Shown: piece by piece, positions 1 through 8,878 of the stretch | How positions within the stretch are numbered: the first letter of the stretch is position 1 | How the letters are laid out: the number at the start of each line of letters is the position of its first letter | Source of the DNA: Candidatus Tectomicrobia bacterium | GTDB taxonomy: Bacteria; UBA8248 | NCBI GenBank assembly: GCA_016192135.1 | Contig: JACPUR010000041.1 | Location: forward strand, 62,001 to 126,000 | DNA length: 64,000 bases | Direction of reading: 5' to 3' | The notes under the pieces: model-generated | Told to the model about the DNA's origin: nothing | Database searches by the model: none | The model's input: only the letters and a program-made list of their open reading frames with translations | Made by a program: the position numbers and the translations under genes

Positions 1-2
1 CC

Positions 3-641
3 TCAACCGGCATTCATGTCCTCCTTCGAGGCCACCTCGGCCAACGCCCATTCGTAATCCTGCTGCGTATTCAGATTCCGGAACGAGAGGCCCTCCGGGT
101 CCCACGCCCTCCATTCCGCCTCCTCCACCCGAAGCACGCGCATTTCCTCGTGAAAACCGATCATCTTCAGACGCCCCTCCGCGATCCGGCGCCGGATCGC
201 GGGCTCGCAGGCCTGGCCATAGACCGCGCACAGCGGTTCGGGAAATCCCTCCAGGATGGGGATTACCACGTCCGCCTCGCCCGCCCGGGCCGCCAGGCCC
301 CGAAGGAGCTGAGGCTGGAGAAAGGGCATATCGCAACCGGCGACGAAGACGTGGGGCGCCCCGGCGCAGGAGATCGCCGCATGGAGGCCGCCGAGGGAAT
401 CGTTCCCCGGCAGCACGTCCCCGACCACTGGAAGGCCGAAGGGCTCGAGCGAGGGTGCATCCCCCCCCACGGCGAACACCCGCGAGAAGATGCTTTCCAG
501 GATGCGCGCCACCCGGCGGATCACCGGCTCGGAACCCAGCGGGAGAAGGAACTTATTGCGCCCCATCCGCCGGCTCCGGCCGCCGGTCAGGATGGCCGCC
601 GGGAACGCGAATCGCTCCTCCGCCTGTGACGGTTCCATCAT
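3..641 (-). CDS. mobA: Molybdenum cofactor guanylyltransferase (MobA-like)
   Basis: Attaches GMP to molybdopterin to form the bis-MGD form of the molybdenum cofactor (MobA family, cytoplasmic). The N-terminus has the nucleotidyltransferase signature LTGGRSRRMG followed by NK, and further on VAGCDMPFL, the metal-binding aspartate region of this fold. About 212 residues, normal for MobA. The reading frame stays open upstream to 842, but the start at 641 is preferred: it overlaps the moeA stop codon as ATGA, it is followed at once by a second ATG, and the family signature begins about 15 residues later. The two genes are therefore translationally coupled. Function is inferred from motifs and from the moeA neighbour. 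Confidence 0.88.
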   Translation of the reverse strand: MMEPSQAEERFAFPAAILTGGRSRRMGRNKFLLPLGSEPVIRRVARILESIFSRVFAVGGDAPSLEPFGLPVVGDVLPGNDSLGGLHAAISCAGAPHVFVAGCDMPFLQPQLLRGLAARAGEADVVIPILEGFPEPLCAVYGQACEPAIRRRIAEGRLKMIGFHEEMRVLRVEEAEWRAWDPEGLSFRNLNTQQDYEWALAEVASKEDMNAG

Positions 642-1912
642 CCGGCCGAAACCAGGGCCCCCGCTCCCGTCACCTGCTCGGGCTCGTCCGCGAGGGCAGA
701 GCTCTCTTCGATCAGGAGCGTCTGAACCTTGGAACCGGCCGCAAGGTCGGTCTCGAACTCCCGGAAAACGACCAATGCGTTCGCCCGCACCATCGAGTGG
801 AGGATGTTGGATCCCTGGGCCTCGACCGCCTGGACCGTCCACTCCTCCTCCGTTCGCGTGGCCACGGCCCGGACGTAATGACGCCGCTCGGGCGTCTTGC
901 TCAGCGGATGGAGCAGCCGGGCTTCCACCCGCGGCCGGAAAAGCCGCCGGTGGCCCTGCATCTTGAGGAGGGAGGGACGGACGAACAACTCGAAGCTCAC
1001 CATGGTGGAGACGGGGTTGCCCGGGAGGCCGAAGACGGGCTTCCCCTGGAGGGTACCGAACGCCATCGGCTTCCCAGGCTTCATCCGCACCCGCCAGAAA
1101 TGCATTTCGCTGCCGAGGCCCCCGAGGATGCCCTTCACAAGATCGAAATCCCCCACCGACACCCCACCGCTCGTCAGCACCAGGTCGGCGCCCAGGCCGT
1201 CCCGCAGGTGGCGCTCGAGGTCCGCCGCAGTGTCTCGGGCGATGCCGAGCTGAATCGGCTCCCCCCCCGCCTCCAGCACCTGGGCGGCCAGCGCGTAGGA
1301 ATTCGAGTTGAAGATCTGTCCCGCCGCCGGGACCTCCCCCAGGTCCAGCAGCTCATCCCCGGTCGAGAGGATGGCCACGCGGGGCTTCTGATAGACATAG
1401 ACGGCCGGCCGCCCCAGGTTCGCCAGCATGCCGACCGCCGCGGCGTTGACGCGGACGCCCGCGGAAAAGACTTTCGTCCCCCTCTTCACGTCCTCGCCCG
1501 CCACGCGGACGGCCTCGCCCGAAGGCACCGCGAGGAAAATCCGCACTTCGTCCTTTCCCGCCTTCTCGGTCTCCTCGACCAGGACGACGGCGTCGGCCCC
1601 CCGGGGGATGGGCGCCCCGGTCATGATGCGGATGGCCTCGCCCGGGCCAAGGGTGCGGGTGGACTCAATCCCCGCCCGCACCTCGTCCACCACCCGGAGA
1701 GTCTCCGGGCGCTCCCTCGAGGCCTGCGCCACGTCCTGGGAGCGGACGGCGTAGCCGTCCATCGCGGAGTTCGGCCAGGGGGGGATGTCCCGGGGCGAAT
1801 GGACGTCCTCCGCCAGAACGCGCCCCAGCGCCTCCAGGATCGGCACGCGCGCCCGGCCCAGGGGCTGGATTCGGAAAAGGATGGCCTGCTGTGCTTCCTC
1901 GACGCTGATCAT
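638..1912 (-). CDS. moeA: Molybdopterin molybdenumtransferase MoeA
   Basis: Inserts molybdate into adenylylated molybdopterin, the last common step of molybdenum cofactor synthesis. Recognisable stretches are PPWPNSAMDGYAV near the N-terminus, the MTGAPIPRGADAVV block, STGDEL and TSGGVSVGDFD of the MoCF-binding domain, and FGLPGNPVS. About 424 residues, standard for MoeA. An upstream ATG exists at 1945, but the ATG at 1912 is preferred because it follows GAGAGG at good spacing and gives the usual MISVEEA start. It overlaps mobA by four bases, so the pair forms a cofactor operon. No molybdoenzyme is visible in the window, so the consumer of the cofactor lies elsewhere. Confidence 0.93.
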   Translation of the reverse strand: MISVEEAQQAILFRIQPLGRARVPILEALGRVLAEDVHSPRDIPPWPNSAMDGYAVRSQDVAQASRERPETLRVVDEVRAGIESTRTLGPGEAIRIMTGAPIPRGADAVVLVEETEKAGKDEVRIFLAVPSGEAVRVAGEDVKRGTKVFSAGVRVNAAAVGMLANLGRPAVYVYQKPRVAILSTGDELLDLGEVPAAGQIFNSNSYALAAQVLEAGGEPIQLGIARDTAADLERHLRDGLGADLVLTSGGVSVGDFDLVKGILGGLGSEMHFWRVRMKPGKPMAFGTLQGKPVFGLPGNPVSTMVSFELFVRPSLLKMQGHRRLFRPRVEARLLHPLSKTPERRHYVRAVATRTEEEWTVQAVEAQGSNILHSMVRANALVVFREFETDLAAGSKVQTLLIEESSALADEPEQVTGAGALVSAG

Positions 1913-2022
1913 GCAGGGCCTCTCGCTGGCGGCCGATTCGGCCATGGATTTGCACCCAGTCCTTTTGGCATTATAACGGACCCCTTGGCGAGGGAAAAAC
2001 CACGCTCACCGGGAGGCCTCCC

Positions 2023-2466
2023 GTGCCCCGCGAAGAATTCCGCTACAAGGCCGAGTTCCGCGTCCGCTTCGGTGAGACGGACCTCCAGGGAGTGGTCTTT
2101 AACGCCAACTATCTGCTCTACGTGGACACCGCGCAGATGGACTACTTGCGCGATGTGGGCGTCCCCTATTCCCTCATGCGGAGCGAAGGGCACGATATCG
2201 TGATCGTGGAGGCCAACCTCCAGTTCAAATCACCGGCCCGCTTCGATGAGATCATCGACGCCTACGTCCGCGTCCCGGAGATCGGGAACACGAGCGTTCG
2301 CATGGAATTCGAGCTCTACGAGCGGGGGAGCGGCCGCCTCGTGGCCTCGGCCCGCACCATCTACGTCATTGTCCAGGAGAAGACCGGCGAGCCGGTCCGC
2401 GTGCCGTCCTACCTTCGCCGGGCCGTGCGGGAGTTCGAGGGAAACAGCTCGATCGCGCCGGAGTGA
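2023..2466 (+). CDS. Acyl-CoA thioesterase, 4HBT/YbgC hotdog family
   Basis: A 147-residue single-hotdog protein of the 4-hydroxybenzoyl-CoA thioesterase/YbgC family, expected to hydrolyse acyl-CoA or acyl-ACP thioesters in the cytoplasm. The signature RVRFGETDLQGVVFNANYL contains the catalytic aspartate region of the family (the usual form is D-x-x-G-x-x-x-x-x-x-Y). The start is a GTG at 2023 preceded by GGGAGG seven bases upstream. It runs divergently from moeA with about 110 bases between and converges on the permease gene with only three bases between. The physiological substrate cannot be told from sequence. Confidence 0.85.
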   Translation: MPREEFRYKAEFRVRFGETDLQGVVFNANYLLYVDTAQMDYLRDVGVPYSLMRSEGHDIVIVEANLQFKSPARFDEIIDAYVRVPEIGNTSVRMEFELYERGSGRLVASARTIYVIVQEKTGEPVRVPSYLRRAVREFEGNSSIAPE

Positions 2467-2469
2467 CGC

Positions 2470-4068
2470 CTACTGCGCCAGCCACCAGGCGAGCGCCCCG
2501 ACGATGAGCACCTGGACGGCACAATAGCCCGCCACACGCTTGAACACCTCCGCTTCCCGCCCGCTCAGCCCCGCCGTCGCGCATCCCACAAGCACCTTCG
2601 CCGGGGCGATCATGCTGCCCAGCGAGCCTCCCGCGCTCTGCGCCGCCGCGAGAATGACGGGCTGCACCCCGGTGAGCTCCCCCACCTCGACCTGAAAAGC
2701 CCCGAACAGGATGTTGGAGTTGGTGTTGCTTCCCGTCACGAAGCACCCCAGGAGCCCCACGAGCGGCGAGACGAGGGGGAAGAGCCGCCCCGTCGCCTCC
2801 GCGGCGCCGTCCGCGAGGACGACCACCATGCCCGATGCGGTCATCACCGAGGCGAGGGCGACCATGGAAACGATGCCAACCGCGGTCGGATAGGCGTCCT
2901 TGAACGTCCGGCGGAACAGGGCGGCCTGGCGGCCCGGCCAGCGGCCGTTCATCCGGTAGAACGCCCATCCCAGGAACGACGTGTAGAGCAGGAGCGCCCC
3001 CGGATGGCCGAAGGGAGCGATGCTCCACATCTGCCGGGCCGTCACCACGCCCAGGTCCGTGATCGTCTCGTCGATGGGCACCCTGAACTTCCAGGCGTGG
3101 AGGGCGTCGTGGAAGGCGGGGACGAAGGTCACCAGGCTCACCACCGCGATCAGCGAATAGTAAGGGGCGAAGGCGAGATGGAAGCTCATCCGGCGGGCTC
3201 CCTCGGGGGGGAGCACGGAGCGCACCCGCCGCGCCTCGGGCTTGGGCACCATGGACGGAGGACGCGAGGGGCCCTGGTAGCGCGGCAGGCGCGCCATCCC
3301 GAAGCCCACGAGCAGGCAGAGCATGCCCGCCCCGAAGGAAGCGATGATCCACAGGTCCAGCCAGGCGAGGAGGACCTGGGCGCCCGTGGCCACGGCCGCC
3401 AGGGCGGTCACCACGGCCGGCCAGCGCCTCACGGCGCTCCACCCGGCGTGCTGGTGGGCGATGGAGACGGCGGCGGCCAAACCCGCCGAGGCGAGCAGCA
3501 GGGCGATGTGCACCCCGAGCTCGTGGGGCGGCAGGCGGGTCACCGAGAGCAGGGCCTGAAAGCTGCTGGCCATGTCCCCCATGCTCACCGACCAGGCATG
3601 GCCGATGAGCGCCGCCGCCACCGCCTCGACCGGGGGATACCCGATGCCCACAAGCAACGGGGCCACCACGGCCACGGGCACCCCGAAACCGGCCACCCCT
3701 TGCAGGAAGGTCGTGAAGCCGAAGGCCAGGATCATGAGCTGGAGGATGTGGTTCTTCGTCATGTCCGACACGCTCCAGCCGATGTTGCGGATGCCTCCCG
3801 CGGCGTCGGCCACGTGATAGAGAATGAGCGCCGGGATGATGATGTACAGGACGGGGATGCTGAGGAGGAAGCCCCGGAGGAGAGCGACAGCCAGCACGTC
3901 GGGCCCGGCGCCGAAACGGGCCCAGGCGGCGAGGAGCCCCACCGCCAGGCCGAAGGGCCCGGCTTTCTTCCCGCCCCACCGGAGGACGAGCATCGCGAGC
4001 ATGAGGGCGAGAATCGGAAGGAAGGCCAGCAGCCAGTTCAGGCCGGAGAATTTGAGGGCCGAGCCCAT
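2470..4068 (-). CDS. L-lactate permease family transporter (LldP/GlcA type)
   Basis: A polytopic inner-membrane carboxylate permease of about 532 residues, matching the length of LldP/GlcA. Many hydrophobic helices are visible, and the conserved block TFLQGVAGFGVPVAVVAPLL is typical of the lactate/glycolate permease family. The start at 4068 is chosen because AAGGA precedes it and the first transmembrane helix begins about ten residues later; the frame is open further upstream but that stretch is low-complexity and unlike a protein. Known members import lactate or glycolate with protons. Because an oxalate-type oxidoreductase and a FadR/LldR-type regulator lie nearby, uptake of a small C2 or C3 acid is a reasonable inference, but terminators separate it from that operon. 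Confidence 0.85.
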   Translation of the reverse strand: MGSALKFSGLNWLLAFLPILALMLAMLVLRWGGKKAGPFGLAVGLLAAWARFGAGPDVLAVALLRGFLLSIPVLYIIIPALILYHVADAAGGIRNIGWSVSDMTKNHILQLMILAFGFTTFLQGVAGFGVPVAVVAPLLVGIGYPPVEAVAAALIGHAWSVSMGDMASSFQALLSVTRLPPHELGVHIALLLASAGLAAAVSIAHQHAGWSAVRRWPAVVTALAAVATGAQVLLAWLDLWIIASFGAGMLCLLVGFGMARLPRYQGPSRPPSMVPKPEARRVRSVLPPEGARRMSFHLAFAPYYSLIAVVSLVTFVPAFHDALHAWKFRVPIDETITDLGVVTARQMWSIAPFGHPGALLLYTSFLGWAFYRMNGRWPGRQAALFRRTFKDAYPTAVGIVSMVALASVMTASGMVVVLADGAAEATGRLFPLVSPLVGLLGCFVTGSNTNSNILFGAFQVEVGELTGVQPVILAAAQSAGGSLGSMIAPAKVLVGCATAGLSGREAEVFKRVAGYCAVQVLIVGALAWWLAQ

Positions 4069-4234
4069 TTTTACAGGTCCTTCCCGCTTTCCGCCTCCCG
4101 CATCACCGCTTCCGGGCGAGCGAATGGTCACCGAATCAGGATCAATATGCAATCTGCGGATGCGGCCGGATTCCTTGGCGCGGCGTTCGAGGAGCCGAGC
4201 CCAGGCAGGGGGCCGGAACGACCCGAAGCGGACG

Positions 4235-4264
4235 AAAAAAGCGCGGCGCCCGGGGGCGCCGCGC
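4235..4264 (-). terminator. Rho-independent terminator after the FGE-like gene
   Basis: Perfect 10-bp stem (4241-4250 with 4255-4264), four-base loop, and six T residues on the minus strand at 4240-4235. It lies 21 bases after the stop codon of the FGE-like gene and would end that transcript before the permease gene. Confidence 0.85.
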
Positions 4265-4285
4265 CTCGGCGAACTCGCCCGCCGG

Positions 4286-5194
4286 TCAGGCGCCGGCCGC
4301 GCAGCGGAAGCCCAAGTTGAAGTTCTTGTACCAGGGCTCGAAGCCCTCCCGCGCGGAGCACCGGAGGTTGTCCTCGATGTAGTCCCAGCCGCAGCCCCGC
4401 ACGGCGCGGGCCGTCCAGGCGTAGCCCGACTTCCGCGGGAGCCATCCCTCGCCGCCCCCGAACCGGATCTTGTAGACATCCTTTTCGCGCCCCAGAATCT
4501 CGAACCGCTCGCCCTTCTTCGCCTCCCCCAGGGTCAGGCTGCCCCCGCCGGGAACCGCGAACACCGCGATGAGGGGGACGGCCACCTCGAACGCGGGGAA
4601 CTCGGGCCCCTTCGGATCACTCGCCGGGGCATAGCGGTAGTAGAAGGCGTCGAACCAGTCCGCCGTCCACTCGAAGACGTTGCCGGCCATCTGGACGCAG
4701 CCGAAGGGCGAGGCCGCCCCCGCGTGGGCGTCCACATCGAGCGGGCACTGGAGCTCCGCTCCGGCGTAGTGGGCAATCTCATGCGTGGGGAGCGCGTCTC
4801 CCCAGGGATAGGCCCGGCCGTCGGCCCCCCGGGCGGCCTTCTCCCACTCCGCCTCGGTCGGGAGGCGCTTTCCGGCCCAGCGGGCATAGGCCGAGGCGTC
4901 CTCCCAGCTCACGCTGACGACGGGCTGCCTGGGCCCCACATAGTCGTCCCGGGAGAAGGACGGAGGCGGCTTCACCGCGCCCTCCATCTCCTCCAGGAAG
5001 CGGCGGTACTGCTCGTTGGTGACGCAATACTTGTCGATCCAGAAGGCGGGCAGCCTGACTTCGCGCTGGGGGCGCTCGTCCTGGTTGCCCGCGTCCGAGC
5101 CCATGAGGAACACGCCGGCCGGGACGAGCACCATCGCCGCGCCGTCGCGCCCCCGCCGCTCTTCCTTAATTTGTCCGCTCATCGCCTCTTCCAT
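4286..5194 (-). CDS. FGE-sulfatase (SUMF1) family protein with an inserted SH3-like segment
   Basis: 302 residues of the formylglycine-generating-enzyme fold. Visible family motifs are VPAGVFLMGSD (24-34), the RLPTEAEWEKAAR block (110-122), YPWGD (129-133), GNVFEWTADW (171-180) and the C-terminal FNLGFRC (292-298). Between residues about 203 and 258, where the family normally continues straight to its RGGSW motif, there is an extra segment (PGGGSLTLGEAKKGERFEIL and onward to GWLPRKSG) that reads like a bacterial SH3 domain. The canonical active-site cysteine pair is not obvious, so this is probably a scaffold or substrate-binding variant rather than a sulfatase activator. Transcribed alone between two terminators. 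An ATG at 5182 is an alternative start. Confidence 0.8.
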   Translation of the reverse strand: MEEAMSGQIKEERRGRDGAAMVLVPAGVFLMGSDAGNQDERPQREVRLPAFWIDKYCVTNEQYRRFLEEMEGAVKPPPSFSRDDYVGPRQPVVSVSWEDASAYARWAGKRLPTEAEWEKAARGADGRAYPWGDALPTHEIAHYAGAELQCPLDVDAHAGAASPFGCVQMAGNVFEWTADWFDAFYYRYAPASDPKGPEFPAFEVAVPLIAVFAVPGGGSLTLGEAKKGERFEILGREKDVYKIRFGGGEGWLPRKSGYAWTARAVRGCGWDYIEDNLRCSAREGFEPWYKNFNLGFRCAAGA

Positions 5195-5220
5195 GTCCTC
5201 TCATCCTTCGCGGCGTCACG

Positions 5221-5250
5221 AAAAAAGACGGGGCCCTTCCGGGCCCCGTC
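5221..5250 (-). terminator. Rho-independent terminator of the oxidoreductase operon
   Basis: Perfect 10-bp stem (5227-5236 with 5241-5250), TTCC loop on the plus strand, six T residues following on the minus strand. It sits 27 bases past the stop codon of the beta-subunit gene and separates that operon from the FGE-like gene. Confidence 0.88.
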
Positions 5251-5277
5251 CTTGCGCCGTCAGGAGGGACGCCGCAC

Positions 5278-6309
5278 TTACTTCTTCTTGGCCGGATCCT
5301 CGCCCAGCTTGAAGGGGATGACGCCGGGCATGGCCCAGTCGTTCCACATCTTGTCCACTTCCGCCTGGAAGTAGGCGTAATCCTCTTCGATGAAGTGGTG
5401 GAAGCGGCCCTGCGCCTCGAGATACTCGCGCACGGGGCGGCGCTTGCGGTTGCCGTACACCTGGCGCGCGGAGATGCCGGTGTAGGTCAGCCTGCCGTTC
5501 GTCATCTCCCACAGCGGGAAGATGCCCGTCTCGACCGCCAGCTCCCCCAGCTTGTGGGAATAGAAGGGGTCGTAGTCCCAGCCCTTCGGGCAGGGGTCGA
5601 GGGTGTGGACGAACGCCGGCCCGGACGTGGCCAAGCCCTTGCGGACCTTGTCGATGAGGTCGGCCGGATAGGAAGCGTCGCCCGTGGCCACGTAGTTGCA
5701 CTTCGTATGGCCCACCGCGTAGAGGGCGGCGGCGTTCTTCTTCCACCGGGTGTGCATGATGCGGAACTTCTTGCCCGGAGGGGTGAAGGTGGTGTTCGCG
5801 CCCCAGGGCGAGGCCCCGGAGATCTGGATGTCGGTGTTCGCGTACGACTCGTTGTCGTAGCAGATGATCAGGTGGTTGTACTCGGCGTGCATGAGCGAGG
5901 CCGAGATGCCCGCCACGCCCATGTCGATGCCCCCGCCGTCCCCGCAGAAGGAGATGACGTTGATGGGCTCCTGCTTCATCTTGCCCTTGCGCATGAGCGC
6001 CCGGAGCGCCGCCGCGGTCCCCGTGGCCGCCGGACCGCAGGAGCCGAGCTGGGTGTGCATCCAGGGCACCACCCAGGGAGTGCTGTAGTAGGTGGTGTTG
6101 GCCACGTACATGCACCCGGTGCTGCCCAGGATGATGGTGCGCGGCCCGGCCGCCTTGGCCATGAGGCGCATGATGAGGGCGCTCTCGCAGCCCTGGCAGG
6201 TGCGATGGCCGCTGGTGTAGTACTCTTCGACCGCCTTCTGGGGAATCGCGTTCACCTTCCCCATGAGGGGAAGCTGCTGCGTGCCGATCTGATACAGGGT
6301 CTCACTCAT
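5278..6309 (-). CDS. 2-oxoacid:ferredoxin oxidoreductase beta subunit (oxalate oxidoreductase type)
   Basis: Thiamine-diphosphate-binding subunit of a CoA- or ferredoxin-linked 2-oxoacid oxidoreductase, 343 residues. CQGC at 38-41 supplies cluster ligands, GDGGG (123-127) followed by the YDNESYANTD stretch (151-160) is the TPP/Mg-binding motif. Last gene of a gamma-delta, alpha, beta operon; only six bases separate it from the alpha gene and a strong terminator follows. The beta chain alone would be called a pyruvate oxidoreductase subunit. The oxalate assignment rests on the alpha-subunit residues and on the operon order. Confidence 0.85.
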   Translation of the reverse strand: MSETLYQIGTQQLPLMGKVNAIPQKAVEEYYTSGHRTCQGCESALIMRLMAKAAGPRTIILGSTGCMYVANTTYYSTPWVVPWMHTQLGSCGPAATGTAAALRALMRKGKMKQEPINVISFCGDGGGIDMGVAGISASLMHAEYNHLIICYDNESYANTDIQISGASPWGANTTFTPPGKKFRIMHTRWKKNAAALYAVGHTKCNYVATGDASYPADLIDKVRKGLATSGPAFVHTLDPCPKGWDYDPFYSHKLGELAVETGIFPLWEMTNGRLTYTGISARQVYGNRKRRPVREYLEAQGRFHHFIEEDYAYFQAEVDKMWNDWAMPGVIPFKLGEDPAKKK

Positions 6310-6315
6310 GTCTGA

Positions 6316-7530
6316 TCACCCCCTCACGCCGATCCACTCGACCTGGTTGTCCGCCTTGCCGCTCTTGGCGATGGCGAACATCTGATCGGCCATGTGTTTG
6401 ACGTTCTCGAGCAGAACCTCGCGGCCGCCCAGGCCGCAGACGAAGCCTTTCATCAGGGGCTGCTTCGGCGAGCCGTAAAGAGCCGCCTTCACCTCGTTGA
6501 ACAGGATGCCGCCGTGGAACGGCGAGCCGAAGGAGTAGTCGCGGTCCACCACGCCCACCGCCTTGAAGCGCGAGAGCGAGGCCCGGAGCTCCTCGGTCGG
6601 GAAGGGGCGGAACCACTTCAGGCGCACGAGACCGACCTTCTTGCCCTCCTTGCGCATCTCGCGGATGGCCACCTTCACGGGAAGGCTGAGGGTACCCAGG
6701 CCGCACAGCACGACGTCGGCGTCCTCGGTCATGTACTCGTCGAGGAAGGGGTTGGTGCTCTCGCCGAAGATCCTGCAGAAGTCCTTGTGCGCATCCTTGA
6801 GCACGGTGTAGGCGCGCTTGGCCGCCTCGCTGCTCTGGCGGCGGACCTCCATCAGCCAGTCCTCGTTCGCCTGGGGGGCGATGGTGACGGGGTTGTCCGG
6901 GTGGAGCAGCAGGTCCCCGCGGTCGTAGGCGGGGAGGAATTTGTTGACCTGCTCCTGGGTCGGCAGCTTCACCGTGGCCTGGCTGTGGGTGAGGAAGGCG
7001 CCGTCCATGGCGATGGCGCAGGGGAGGAACACCTTCGGATCCTCCGCCACGCGGTAAGCCAGCAGGCCCAGCTCGACGACTTCCTGGGCGTTGTCGGGGA
7101 ACGTGATGAGCCAGCCCAGGTCGCGGACGAGCATGGCGTCGTTGTGCTCAGTGCCGAAGGCGCCCGGGTCGTCCAGCGCCCGGCAGCCCACCAGGGCCAC
7201 CATCGGCAGCCGGAGCCCCGCGGTCACGGCCAAGGGCTCCATGGCGTAGAGCCAGCCCACGCCGCTCGAGCCGGTGAACACGCGGGCGCCGCAGGCGCTG
7301 GCGTGCTTGACGATCTCGAACTGCCCGTGCTCGCTCTCGGCCGGGATGTAGTCGGCGTCGAACTCCCCGTTCGCGATGAACCGGGAGACGTACTGCATGA
7401 CGGTGTCGTACGGCCGGATCGGATAGGCCGTGATGACGTCCACGTCCGCGAGGCGGACGATGTTCGCCATCACCTCGCTTCCGGTGAGCAGCTGTATGCC
7501 CGCCCCTTTTTCCTGCGCTACCGTTGCCAT
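6316..7530 (-). CDS. 2-oxoacid:ferredoxin oxidoreductase alpha subunit, probable oxalate oxidoreductase
   Basis: 404-residue pyrimidine-binding subunit. In pyruvate enzymes the substrate motif reads YPITPS; here it is AYPIRPYD (35-42), placing Arg39 where Thr is usual. Further on, CRALDDPGAFG gives Arg117, Asp120 and Phe125. From memory of the Moorella thermoacetica oxalate oxidoreductase structure, its key residues are Arg31, Arg109, Asp112 and Phe117; all four align here with one constant offset of eight. That agreement, together with the fused gamma-delta gene and the same gene order, makes oxalate the likely substrate (oxalate plus oxidised ferredoxin to two CO2). Pyruvate or another 2-oxoacid remains possible. 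Confidence 0.75.
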   Translation of the reverse strand: MATVAQEKGAGIQLLTGSEVMANIVRLADVDVITAYPIRPYDTVMQYVSRFIANGEFDADYIPAESEHGQFEIVKHASACGARVFTGSSGVGWLYAMEPLAVTAGLRLPMVALVGCRALDDPGAFGTEHNDAMLVRDLGWLITFPDNAQEVVELGLLAYRVAEDPKVFLPCAIAMDGAFLTHSQATVKLPTQEQVNKFLPAYDRGDLLLHPDNPVTIAPQANEDWLMEVRRQSSEAAKRAYTVLKDAHKDFCRIFGESTNPFLDEYMTEDADVVLCGLGTLSLPVKVAIREMRKEGKKVGLVRLKWFRPFPTEELRASLSRFKAVGVVDRDYSFGSPFHGGILFNEVKAALYGSPKQPLMKGFVCGLGGREVLLENVKHMADQMFAIAKSGKADNQVEWIGVRG

Positions 7531-7540
7531 CTGTGGGCTC

Positions 7541-8731
7541 CTATTTGAAATCCTTCACGGACTTGGCCTTTGCGTTCGCCTGGTTGTGGCCGCCATCGAG
7601 ACCGACGCCGGAGAAAGCCGCCGCCAAGCCGGTGATGGGGAAGCGATGCTCGACTTTTCCCGCCTTCCGCTTCTCTGTCACGTAGCCCTGGTAATTCTTG
7701 GCGTCCTTCTTCCACATGAGATACTGGCTGTCGCGGTCCTCGAAGATCACCTCGTTCACCATGGTGATGCAGTCGGCGACGGGGCAGATGGCCTCGCACA
7801 CGCCGCAGCCGCAGCAGGCCTCCATATTGGCGTCGAAGTAGCCGTCAGGCGTGACGTCGAAGACCGTGTCCGGGCAGGCGATCCAGCAGAGGGTGCACTT
7901 GGTGCACTTGTCGAAGGCCACCACCGGCCGCATCGTCCGGGTGGACCACTTCTTGAAGTACTCGTTCCGGCCAGGCTGGTAGCCGCCGTCCATGTCGCGG
8001 TAGTCGTTGTGCCCGCCGACGCCGTCGATGACGACGCCCTCGCGCATCTCGGTCCACTTGAGGAGCTGGAAGGTGAAGGGCACCTCGGTGTTGCCCTCGC
8101 CCGGCTTGATCTCGTCGGGGCGGGTGTCCTCGAAGCTCGCCCGCGCGGCCTCCACGTGAGCGTCGCCGCCGATGTTCTCGCGGATGGCCTGCTCCAGGGA
8201 GGCCATCGAGCAGATGCCCGGCTCCGCCTTGAGTGCCGCGCCCAGGCAGCGGGCGTCGGTGCCGTCGTTCTTGTACACCCACAGCCCGGCCATGCTGGCC
8301 CCGCCGGGGACGATGGCGATCTTGTAGGGCGTGTCGCGGCGGTGGATGTGCTTGACCAGCGCGGCCGTCTTTTGATTCGAGGTGACAATGAGGGTGCCGC
8401 CCGGCTTGGTGACGGCGTTGATGGGCTGGAGCCCGTACCATGCCCAGGACTCGACGCCTTTGCACAGGGTGTCGTCCACGCAGATGGAGACGTCCACCTG
8501 CTTCGGCTCGTACTTCGCGGCGACCGCCTGCAGCTCCTCGCTGTTGTCCGCGATGTAGCCGAAGAGCTTCGCCGGTATCCCGTTCCGCTCGGGCGAGTCG
8601 CTGTAGCGGCCGAAGGAGATGCCCTGCTTCCCCTCCTTCACCGCCGCCAGCACGAGCGTGCGCGATATCTTGTTGGCCAGCGTCTTCTGGTAAATGCCGC
8701 GGTAGACGATCTCGAAAGATATGACGCTCAC
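7541..8731 (-). CDS. 2-oxoacid:ferredoxin oxidoreductase fused gamma-delta subunit
   Basis: 396 residues. The N-terminal half (about 1-200) is the gamma domain: VYRGIYQ near the start and the TPYKIAIVPGGASMAGL region. The C-terminal half is a delta-type ferredoxin with two [4Fe-4S] motifs, CTKCTLCWIACP (Cys276, 279, 282, 286) and CCGCGVCEAICP (Cys306, 309, 312, 316), which pass electrons to an external ferredoxin. First gene of the operon, ten bases before the alpha gene. A gamma-delta fusion with three genes instead of four is the arrangement I recall for the Moorella oxalate enzyme. About 147 bases separate it from the regulator gene upstream. Confidence 0.87.
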   Translation of the reverse strand: MSVISFEIVYRGIYQKTLANKISRTLVLAAVKEGKQGISFGRYSDSPERNGIPAKLFGYIADNSEELQAVAAKYEPKQVDVSICVDDTLCKGVESWAWYGLQPINAVTKPGGTLIVTSNQKTAALVKHIHRRDTPYKIAIVPGGASMAGLWVYKNDGTDARCLGAALKAEPGICSMASLEQAIRENIGGDAHVEAARASFEDTRPDEIKPGEGNTEVPFTFQLLKWTEMREGVVIDGVGGHNDYRDMDGGYQPGRNEYFKKWSTRTMRPVVAFDKCTKCTLCWIACPDTVFDVTPDGYFDANMEACCGCGVCEAICPVADCITMVNEVIFEDRDSQYLMWKKDAKNYQGYVTEKRKAGKVEHRFPITGLAAAFSGVGLDGGHNQANAKAKSVKDFK

Positions 8732-8878
8732 ATCCGCTGCCTCCCAAATGGGGTTTCAGTCCATGGGGACGGGGAACAGTGCCCCTGCCCCATCCTTCAC
8801 CACAGTTCCCTCCGAGCTCGCCCGGGCACGCAGCCGCGGGCGCGGAATCCGCTCGATGGTGCCGGTTGAGCCTCCCTT

